Part shown: piece by piece, positions 57,732 through 64,000 of the stretch | How positions within the stretch are numbered: position 1 is the stretch's first letter | Layout: every line of letters starts with the position of its first letter | From: DASQPA01 sp963757335 | Lineage (GTDB): Bacteria; Acidobacteriota; Thermoanaerobaculia; Multivoradales; UBA5704 | Assembly (NCBI GenBank): GCA_963757335.1 | Contig: CAVWRJ010000021.1 | Coordinates: 516,788 to 580,787 of the forward strand | Direction: 5' to 3' | Length of the DNA stretch: 64,000 bases | Made by a program: the position numbers and the translations under genes | The notes under the pieces: generated by a model | The model's input: the letters and a program-made list of their open reading frames with translations, nothing else | Databases searched by the model: none | Told to the model about the DNA's origin: nothing

Positions 57732-58583
57732 ATGTCACATCGTCGGCTGCCAGTGAAAGTGACCGAGCCACCGTCTCGGCCCAAGAGACCTAGGGTCACA
57801 GTGGCGACCGTCCACTATGGATTAGCCTGGAGGATCGGTGGCTTCCTGAAGCATCCTGTAGTAGGCTTGTGTCTAGGAGTCTTCGCCACTGCGCTTTTCT
57901 ACTGGCTAAGTGTTGCCGAGATGCGGCCCCGCTTCGCGGTGCGAAAAGCGGAAACGATCGCGAGTCGCGAAACTAGAGTGCCAGGCCTGCAGGTGCTTTT
58001 CCGAGGCAAAGAAGTGAACGTAGTGCGTAGGGCCAGACTCGTCTTTTGGAATGCAGGGGATCGCCCTATAGACAAGCCCGCGATCTCGATGACTACGCCT
58101 ATATGCATCAAGTATCCATCGGATGTCACGCTGCTTGACTACCGAGTGGTCGCTACCTCTCGTCCTGACCTCCAGATTCGCCTGCACCCTAGCAGCGCTG
58201 GTGATCAACGCATAGTCATCGAAGTTCTAGGTGACGATGCGCTCGAGCGTGACGATGGGGCGTTAGTAGAATTGCTTTATGATGGTCCAGAGCAAGCTGA
58301 GTTCAACTTGAGCGGGCGCATCAAAGGCGTGCGAAACGGCTTCGAGGAGGAATCCTGGGATAGAGCGGTTCTGAAGCGACTAAAGCCTACCGAGTGGATT
58401 GAGTTCTTGAACATGCTCATCATTGCCATGATTGGAGCACTGATGCTCCGAAGGGAGATTCAACGTTACAGGGCTGGCGAGCCAAACAACCTCGCTCTTG
58501 GAGGCTACTGCTTCTTTCCCGCCATGCTTGCGAACGTCTGGCTCCTTAAACCCCTGATCTTCGGACTACATTGGGCCAGATGA
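57732..58583 (+). CDS. Hypothetical membrane protein
   Basis: A 283-residue protein. ATG 57732 is preferred over GTG 57720 because GGAGTGAG precedes it. Residues 1-35 are basic and cytoplasmic-like (MSHRRLPVKVTEPPSRPKRP), then one span (VVGLCLGVFATALFYWLSV, about 44-62). A strand-rich domain covers 70-205 (VNVVRRARLVFWNAGDRPID, then LEVLG-like), followed by two further spans (FLNMLIIAMIGALMLRREI; YCFFPAMLANVWLLKPLIF). Function unknown. Confidence 0.55.
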   Translation: MSHRRLPVKVTEPPSRPKRPRVTVATVHYGLAWRIGGFLKHPVVGLCLGVFATALFYWLSVAEMRPRFAVRKAETIASRETRVPGLQVLFRGKEVNVVRRARLVFWNAGDRPIDKPAISMTTPICIKYPSDVTLLDYRVVATSRPDLQIRLHPSSAGDQRIVIEVLGDDALERDDGALVELLYDGPEQAEFNLSGRIKGVRNGFEEESWDRAVLKRLKPTEWIEFLNMLIIAMIGALMLRREIQRYRAGEPNNLALGGYCFFPAMLANVWLLKPLIFGLHWAR

Positions 58584-58837
58584 CGATACTGGAGGGCGGT
58601 ACGTTCTCTCGATCAAGTGCCGAGAGGTGTTAAGAGTTGCACAAGAAGTGCCAGCCTCTTGGCGGATCCTGAATTAGGATAGAGTCCAGCAAGGCAACGT
58701 GTACAAGAAAATAGCTCTATGCAAGCCGCAGTGAGCAGGTATCTCCAACAGAAGATAGGTGAAGCTAGGCAGGCGACAGAGCGATACGCGATGTCGCTCA
58801 CACGTAGGTTAAACCGCAACCCAAGAATTTCGCATCC
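58584..58837. other. Intergenic with a REP-like unit
   Basis: GTGCCGAGAGGTGTTAAGAG and AGTGCCAGCCTCTTGGCGG (58619-58666) belong to the dispersed repeat; the second can fold through GCC-TCTT-GGC. No gene is seen. Confidence 0.55.
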
Positions 58838-59252
58838 ATGCATCCCGCTGAAGCACTCTGGGCGCGTCACCATCCGCCGGCCGGTTATCCGGCGGGCGTC
58901 ATTGCTGTCCCGGAGCCCATCTCGGGGCTCGCGTTCTTCCCCGGCGGCTTCGGGTTGTGGGGCATGGCGGCGCAGCGCCCGCTCCCGCCGCTGCCGGCCG
59001 GCGGTGTGATGGTGCTCGGCCATGATTTCCATTCCGAGGCGGGCTATCAGGCATCCCGCCGCTCTGGAGGCGAGCGCTTGACGCTCCCCACGTGGCGCAA
59101 CCTGCTCAAAGTCCTCAACGCCGCGGGCATCGCGCCCGAGCAGTGTTTCTTCACGAACCTATACATGGGCCTCCGCGCCGGGGATACCACCACCGGGTCA
59201 TTCCCCGGTGCGACCGACTCGGTATTCGTGGAACACTGCCGCGCATTCCTAG

Positions 59253-61266
59253 CCCAACTTCCACGCTTTGCGGCATAAAGTATTGAGCCATAAGGATCCA
59301 CGGTTGACTTTCGTCACTATTCTGGGTTGGGCAGCCAGGTTTTGACGGGGGCCATGACCTCGTGGGGAATGCCGAGGGTGTCGTAGATGACCTGATGCTG
59401 CTTCTCCGGATTCGTGCCTTTCCGGATCCGGAGAAGTTGACCACAAGGCGTCGGCAGCACTGCGGTGACCACCTGGTGGGTGGAGAGCTGTTGGCGCAAG
59501 GTCGCCCACGAGGTGTGTATCTTTTTCCGCAGAAAGCTGGTCTCGATCGAGATCAAGAGGTGATAGGCCAACACGCAGAGAAAGATGTGGGTCTGCACTC
59601 GGTTCTGGAGCTGATGGAAGATCGGGCGTTCCCGGAGCGGACTTTTGAGATCGCGAAACGCATTCTCGACTCGGGTCAATAGAATGTAGATCCGCCAAGC
59701 CTCTTCGGTGTCGAGATCCTTACGATCCGTTTTAAGCAGATAGGCGCCATCCATGCGAAGCGCCATGGCCTTGGCCTCGGTCTCTTCTTGCCAGATCAGC
59801 TTCCAGGGGCCGGGATCGAAGCTGAGCCGGTAATACCGGGCCACACGAGGATAGCGCTCCTTCAGGCGGCCGATGGCCTCATAGACTTGCGCTTCCACGA
59901 TCCGTTTCTTGGCGACTCGCGCCTGGAGACGATCCAGGTCAGCCAGGAGGCGCTTTTCCTGCTTTTCGCGAATCGCCCGATCCTTGGCTTGGCGCCCCTC
60001 GCTTCGACACAGAATGTAGAGATGATCGGCGGTCTCGAGCCGTTTGACCCAAACCTGGGACTTTTTCTGCGCCGGGTTGGTCGGCGAGGGCTCTCGCAGG
60101 ACTTCCTGCCAGCCCTGCTCTTGCTCGAGATCGTCGAGCCATTGCAGGCGCTCCGATTGACGGCAGGCAACCACGTAGTGATGGCCGCGGGCTTGAATCT
60201 GCTGGAGATTTTCGTCGAAGGCCATGCCCCGGTCCACGATCACCGTGCCTCCACCCTTGCGCCCAGTACGTTGCTCCAGGGTCTGCAGCATCTCGTCGAC
60301 CGACGATCGGTCTTGGCGATTGCCATCGAAGACCTCGTGGGCCTTGGGAAAGCCTTCCCGGTCGAGCACCAGGCCGATGACGACCTGTTTGCAATCAGGT
60401 CGCTGATCGCGTGAATAGCCGCGTCGGGCTTGAGGATTGCTCTCGCATTTGCCCTCGAAGTAGGTCGAGGTCAGATCGTAAAGGTAATAGCTGTCATCCA
60501 GATTGAAAAGACTTTTCTCCCGCTTCGCCAGAGCCGCCTCGATCTTGCCTCGGTTCGGGTGCAGGCGATCCAGATTGCGATAGAGGGCTTCGTCAGTGAG
60601 TTCCCGCAGGTCCACCCCCAAAATATCGCCCAGCGCCGTGCGCCGGACCCACTCCGGCATTGCATGTTCCGAGCACGGAGCCACCAGGCGATTCAAAACC
60701 ATGACCTCGGTGAGACGCCGAGCCTTGGGCGAAAGGCCCACCTCAAGCAGAGTGTCGTCGATCCCCAGACGCAGCCACATCTGGTGGCCCACATGGACAG
60801 GTCCCGCCTCGCGCGCCTCTTCCTGGCGCAACTGATCCGTGTGCACGGACACGAGATCCTGGCGGTTGGTCGCGGTACGGACACGGTTCACAACCTCGGT
60901 GACCAACGGGGCCTGAGCCCTCAGCGAGGTTTGCCCCGCAAGCGCCGCCTCGACTTGGCCGATCAGGCCCGGCCACTTGCTCTTGGGCCCCGGCGACAGG
61001 GGACCCAGCGAGCACAGGGTCCGGTGTCGCGGCCCCTGAGGAGTGGTCACCGTCTCCACTACCAGGTAGTTGGTGTAGGTCTTGTCCTCGTACCGCTTGA
61101 CGGTCTTGCGGATGAACACAAGGGCTTCTATACCAGAAACTCGAAGGCCCTGGTTTCGTCACGATTTCCGTGAATCGGCGATCGCGCCTCTCGAAGAATC
61201 AACAACTTACAGCCACGAAGCCACCGAAATCGGCCTCCTCGGAACCGGAGACTGTGGAAGTTGGGC
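59253..61266 (-). mobile_element. IS1634-type insertion sequence
   Basis: A 2014-bp element with 12-bp perfect terminal inverted repeats, CCCAACTTCCAC (59253-59264) and GTGGAAGTTGGG (61255-61266). It is flanked by the 4-bp direct repeat CTAG (59249-59252 and 61267-61270). CTAG is itself palindromic. Precise excision with one CTAG restores the host codons F-L-V-E-Q-L. It carries a single transposase gene on the minus strand. Confidence 0.9.
59317..61119 (-). CDS. IS1634 family transposase
   Basis: A 600-residue DDE transposase. The N-terminal part is the family start (MFIRKTVKRYEDKTYTNYLV). The catalytic core has DSYYLYDLTSTYFEGKCESN (first Asp), VIVDRGMAFDENLQQI (second Asp) and EEAWRIYILLTRVENAFRDL (Glu in the YREK-like region). 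Length is normal for IS1634. The reading frame is intact, so the element may still be active. It is the only gene in the element. Confidence 0.92.
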   Translation of the reverse strand: MFIRKTVKRYEDKTYTNYLVVETVTTPQGPRHRTLCSLGPLSPGPKSKWPGLIGQVEAALAGQTSLRAQAPLVTEVVNRVRTATNRQDLVSVHTDQLRQEEAREAGPVHVGHQMWLRLGIDDTLLEVGLSPKARRLTEVMVLNRLVAPCSEHAMPEWVRRTALGDILGVDLRELTDEALYRNLDRLHPNRGKIEAALAKREKSLFNLDDSYYLYDLTSTYFEGKCESNPQARRGYSRDQRPDCKQVVIGLVLDREGFPKAHEVFDGNRQDRSSVDEMLQTLEQRTGRKGGGTVIVDRGMAFDENLQQIQARGHHYVVACRQSERLQWLDDLEQEQGWQEVLREPSPTNPAQKKSQVWVKRLETADHLYILCRSEGRQAKDRAIREKQEKRLLADLDRLQARVAKKRIVEAQVYEAIGRLKERYPRVARYYRLSFDPGPWKLIWQEETEAKAMALRMDGAYLLKTDRKDLDTEEAWRIYILLTRVENAFRDLKSPLRERPIFHQLQNRVQTHIFLCVLAYHLLISIETSFLRKKIHTSWATLRQQLSTHQVVTAVLPTPCGQLLRIRKGTNPEKQHQVIYDTLGIPHEVMAPVKTWLPNPE

Positions 61267-61476
61267 TAGTCGAGCAGCTGCGCATGCAGCGGCCGGCTCT
61301 TGTCTTGTCACTGGGACTGCATGTCCCGCCGGCTCTCGGTTCGCAGTCGCCGGAACTCGGCCAGTGGGCCACGGGAAAGGGGCTCAGGCATCTCGATGCG
61401 GTCGGGCCGGATGCTCAGGGGTGACGTTTCGAGGCTTGGACAGTTATCGGACGACGGTCGTCGCGCTGCTTCATCC

Positions 61477-62994
61477 GTATCTGTTTACCACTCCTCATGC
61501 CCTGGTCCTAGCGCATAGGCGTGATCCCGCTACCACGTTGTGTCAAGAGAGGACTTGTTCTCGGAGAAGAGGCATGGTCTAATCTCTTTGGACATGCCTA
61601 CTTACGAGGAACTCCTTGAAGAGAACTCCAAGCTGCGAGGTCAGATCGCAGAGCAGCAACGCCGGATCGAGCAGTTGGAGAAGCTGATCGAGGAGCTTCG
61701 GCGTGGGGGCAAGCGCCAAGCGGCGCCGTTCTCGAAAGGAGAGCCGAAGAGCGATCCGCAACCTCCTGGGCGCAAGCCCGGCCAGAAGTATGGTTCGCGA
61801 GTCAACCGGCCCGTCCCCGACCAGGTCGACGAGACGATCGAAGTCGATTGCCCGCTGTACTGTGATGCTTGCCAGGGGCGGGTGCACCTGGAGGGTAAGC
61901 AGAGCCAGTTTCAGGTCGATCTGCCGCCGTTACGCTCCTGGACCACCGAGTTCGTCCTCCACTGCGGTAAGTGCACGCAGTGCGGGCGCCAGGTGATGGG
62001 AAGACATCCTCGGCAAGCTCGCAGGCGGTCGGAGTGGCTGGGTCCAGTTCGGTCCAGGGGTCATCGCGCTGGCGACCTATCTGAACAAGGTGGGGGGCTT
62101 GAGCTACGGCAAGATCGCCGCCTTGCTCGAGCAAATGGCCGGTCTTCGAGTGTCGCGCTCGGCGTTATGCCGGGCGCTTCTACGGACAGCCGCGAAGTCG
62201 CAGCCAATCTATGAGGAGTTGGTCCAGGCGGTCCGCGGTTCCCCTGTCGTGTATCCGGATGAGAGCGGCTGGCGACAGGGAGGCCGAAGCGCCTGGTTGT
62301 GGGTGTTCACCAATCGGCGTGAGACGGTCTACCAGATTGAGCGCGGTCGGGGCTTTGCCGAAGCGGCCAAGGTGTTGGGCAAGGACTATGCGGGTGTCCT
62401 TGTCGTCGACGGCTGGGCGCCGTACCGGCGCTTCGCACAAGCGACGCAGCAGACCTGCTTGGCGCATCTGCTGCGGCGGTGCGCGGAACTACTGGAGACG
62501 GCAAAGGGGGGTGCGGCGGGGTTCCCCGCCAAGTCCAGGAGATTCTGCTTGCCGCCTTGGCAGTGCGGGACCGGCGCAAGGCCGGAACGCTCGGAACTCG
62601 GGGAGTGCGCGTGGCCAAGGGGCGCTTGGCGGCGCGTATGGCTCGCCTGCTGGCGGTCGCCTCACCCACGCTGGGAATCGGCGCTTTGCCAAGCATCTGA
62701 GGCTCCACCGCAACGACCTGTTTGTCTTCTTGGACCGGGAGGATATCGAGGCAACCAACTGGCCGGCCGAGCAGGCGATTCGTCCTGCGGTCGTCAACCG
62801 CAAGTCGTGCGGCGGAAATCGTACCGCCCAGGGTGCCAAGGCGCAGGCCGGTTTGTGAGTCTCCTGCGCACTGGCCAGCAACACGGCCTGAATTTACTTT
62901 CTGTCGTCGGGGCCATTCTTCGTAGCCCCCACCCGCCCTCCTACGACGACTTACAGAAGGCTCACTGAGCCGCCCAGGACTGGTAAACAGATAC
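61477..62994 (+). mobile_element. IS66-type insertion sequence (short, tnpC only)
   Basis: A 1518-bp element with 19-bp terminal inverted repeats GTATCTGTTTACCACTCCT (61477-61495) and AGGACTGGTAAACAGATAC (62976-62994) with one mismatch. It is flanked by the 8-bp direct repeat CTTCATCC (61469-61476 and 62995-63002), the size typical of IS66. There are no tnpA/tnpB genes, so it is like the single-gene ISBst12 type. Its transposase is frameshifted. Confidence 0.9.
61594..62968 (+). pseudogene. IS66 family transposase, several frameshifts
   Basis: ATG 61594 begins MPTYEELLEENSKLRGQIAE, the IS66 leucine-zipper-like start, with the zinc-finger block DCPLYCDACQGRV and HCGKCTQCGRQVMGRHP. Near 62010 it shifts to a frame reading GLSYGKIAALLEQMAGLRVS and the DDE core VVYPDESGWRQGGRSAWLWV, with VLVVDGWAPYRRF. 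Near 62510 it shifts to VQEILLAALAVRDRRK and then, near 62685, to HLRLHRNDLFVFLDREDIEA, TNWPAEQAIRPAVVNRKSCG (last Glu), with one more shift before FVSLLRTGQQHGLNLL. At least four shifts make it inactive. Confidence 0.85.
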
Positions 62995-63159
62995 CTTCAT
63001 CCAAGTCTCCGGCACGCGAACCTGCGCCACCGCCGATATGGCGGCAGCGCCGGCGCTGACGCCGAGTTGGCTATGCTCCGGGACGGGATGGCAGCCGCAG
63101 GCATTGCTGGGTAGGTGCGAGCCGAACGGCGAGATCGTAGGTGCTCTTAGGAGATTCCA

Positions 63160-63348
63160 ATGATAGTTGACCCGGTGGTAGAACAACTGCACAAGCAGCG
63201 CGAAAAATACATGGAGAGTTTCCAGTACGACCTCGAGGCGATCGTGCGCGACATCAGAGCCCACGGAAGCATCCTACCCGTCGCCACTGCTGCAACCTTC
63301 GGCGTCCAACCCGCCGGCGGCGCACGGACTCGCTTCGCTCGCCGATAG
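63160..63348 (+). CDS. Short hypothetical protein
   Basis: A 62-residue product. ATG 63160 follows AGGAG. The first 37 residues (MIVDPVVEQLHKQREKYMES, QYDLEAIVRDIRAHGS) match a short helical motif common in small bacterial proteins that often lie beside toxin-like genes. The end (from about 63275 on) is of low sense and runs into a GGTGCC repeat near 63345, so the original C-terminus may have been replaced. Function unknown. Confidence 0.5.
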   Translation: MIVDPVVEQLHKQREKYMESFQYDLEAIVRDIRAHGSILPVATAATFGVQPAGGARTRFARR

Positions 63349-63410
63349 GTGCCCGCTCCGAGAAGTGCCGGGAGGTGCCGCACCCGATAGGTGCCACCCA
63401 CCTGGGGAAG
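63340..63410 (+). repeat. Cluster of GATAGGTGCC words
   Basis: CGCCGATAGGTGCCCGCTCC, GAGAAGTGCCGGGAGGTGCC and CCCGATAGGTGCCACCCA lie within 70 bp, just behind the short hypothetical gene. Confidence 0.7.
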
Positions 63411-63446
63411 GGCATCGTGTGAAGCGATTCTATTGCGGTGACCCCT

Positions 63447-63495
63447 TGAAAGAGGACGTCCGATTCGCCGGCCCGCAGCCTGGCGGCAGGAAGGG
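63447..63495 (-). pseudogene. REP-associated transposase tail fragment 3
   Basis: On the minus strand this reads ARLRAGESDVLFQ, matching the intact enzyme's ARLRAGERDVVFP near its C-terminus. Only this short stretch is present. Confidence 0.6.
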
Positions 63496-63499
63496 CGGG

Positions 63500-63655
63500 T
63501 CAACACAGGCAGGTATTGGGGCAGCCGGAGAACCCAAAACCGTCGCAGGCCGTCCTGTCAGTTTTCCCCCCATCCACAGGAGTCAACTGATGCTCTCCCA
63601 GCAGCCGCAGGGTGTCACGGTTAAGCTTGAGCACTTTCGGGGTCTTCTTCTTCAT
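63500..63655 (-). CDS. Class I lanthipeptide-like RiPP precursor
   Basis: A 51-residue peptide. ATG 63655 follows AAGGAGATCC; an earlier in-frame start (63715) has no ribosome-binding site. The leader MKKKTPKVLKLNRDTLRLLG (1-20) has the L-x-LNRxTL motif of class I lanthipeptide-type leaders and ends with a double-Gly at 29-30 (LTPVDGG). The 21-residue core (31-51) has four Cys (C37, C45, C49, C51) with three Thr and one Ser available for ring formation, and the motif CPNTCLC at the end. No dehydratase, cyclase or transporter gene lies within the window, so it is orphaned or the cluster continues elsewhere. Confidence 0.8.
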   Translation of the reverse strand: MKKKTPKVLKLNRDTLRLLGEHQLTPVDGGKTDRTACDGFGFSGCPNTCLC

Positions 63656-63715
63656 CGGATCTCCTTGAGGTGGACGCTCGTCAAACTGGGAGTATTCCCA
63701 CAAACAGTATAGCAC

Positions 63716-64000
63716 TCACGCCGTTGGCACCTCTCGGGCGGGGCACTTCTCGTTTCTCGGGCCGGGGACTTCTCGGACGCCGCACTTGGGTAAGCCGCCG
63801 GACCTCTGGGGTACGCCGAAGCGGTCCGACGCCTCAGGGTGGCGGGAGAGCAGCCTCAAGGCGGCGCTTGGCAGCGGCGGCGGCGCTCGCCCTCTGCCTG
63901 AGCCTTGATGTTGGCTTATCCACGAGAAGTGCCAGCCTCTTGGCGGCGCTTGGCGGCGATGGCGCGGCGGAGCCCGGTGCCAGCCCAAAGGCGAGGCGGT
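63716..64000. repeat. Repeat-rich DNA at the right edge
   Basis: Degenerate members of the dispersed family: GTTGGCACCTCTCGGGCGGG, GGCACTTCTCG, GAGAAGTGCCAGCCTCTTGG, CGGCGCTTGGCGGCG and GGTGCCAGCCCAAAGGCGAGG. No gene is supported; the minus-strand frame at 63716-63988 is composed of these words. Confidence 0.65.

Larger units (their letters stand above)
58838..63114 (+). pseudogene. Uracil-DNA-glycosylase-like gene split by two insertion sequences
   Basis: Three separated parts read as one protein. Part 1 (58838-59252): HPPAGYPAGVIAVPEPISGL, GGVMVLGHDFHSEAGYQASR and FFTNLYMGLR, ending CRAFL. Part 2 (61267-61476): VEQLRMQRPALVLSLGLHVP and, after a one-base shift near 61420, VTFRGLDSYRTTVVALLHP. 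Part 3 (from 62995): HPSLRHANLRHRRYGGSAGA then DAELAMLRDGMAAAGIAG and a stop at 63112-63114. Removing each IS with one target copy restores the reading order. The layout (GHDF near start, LGLHVP, LLHPS) looks like the uracil-DNA glycosylase superfamily. It is clearly inactive now. Confidence 0.8.

Overview
The window is a GC-rich bacterial chromosome segment. A single-copy core block runs tRNA-Thr, tuf, tRNA-Trp, secE, nusG, rplK, rplA, rplJ, rplL, rpoB, rpoC. Together with a photosynthetic-reaction-centre-type cytochrome c, paired PilT-like ATPases, a TonB receptor and many degenerate intergenic repeats, this suggests an Acidobacteriota-like organism, possibly Thermoanaerobaculia. The placement is inferred from gene types only.

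Layout. 1-4200: a repeat-rich accessory patch with small HTH genes, one of them duplicated and truncated, broken toxin-antitoxin genes and fragments of a REP-associated transposase. 4200-7900: a visibly less GC-rich island with a membrane-protein remnant, a secreted Cys-rich protein, a membrane-anchored propeller-like protein and an ECF sigma factor. 8627-22180: the translation/transcription operon. Its rpoB carries an N-terminal insert with eight cysteines, and two copies of a 77-79 bp hairpin element lie inside the operon. 22200-33400: an aldo/keto reductase, a secreted protein with an ABC exporter, proC, a TonB receptor, a B3/4-domain protein, two paralogous membrane proteins and a diheme cytochrome. 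33480-42750: a DUF4258/YgiT-like pair, two PilT-family ATPases, frameshifted alpha/beta-hydrolase and S41 protease genes, a 21-bp tandem array, a clan-A-like glycoside hydrolase and a HigBA-like pair. 42815-44215: an intact REP-associated tyrosine transposase flanked by the GGTGCCAGCC repeats that are scattered over the window. 44366-53433: small proteins, a multi-spanning membrane protein, an AcvB/VirJ protein, a transsulfuration PLP enzyme, an aspartokinase-homoserine dehydrogenase fusion, a histone-H1-like protein and a chorismate mutase-prephenate dehydrogenase. 53434-64000: mostly accessory DNA with repeat arrays, hypothetical genes, one gene split by two insertion sequences with clear target duplications, and an orphan lanthipeptide-like precursor at the right end.

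How the parts relate. The core operon couples translation elongation, protein export (SecE), transcription elongation (NusG), ribosomal stalk proteins and RNA polymerase. The 48-53 kb genes feed the aspartate-family and tyrosine pathways. The accessory ends are shaped by three mobile systems: the REP/RAYT family, an IS1634-type element and an IS66-type element. Several genes carry single-base frameshifts next to short homopolymers, so either sequencing indels or real decay is possible.
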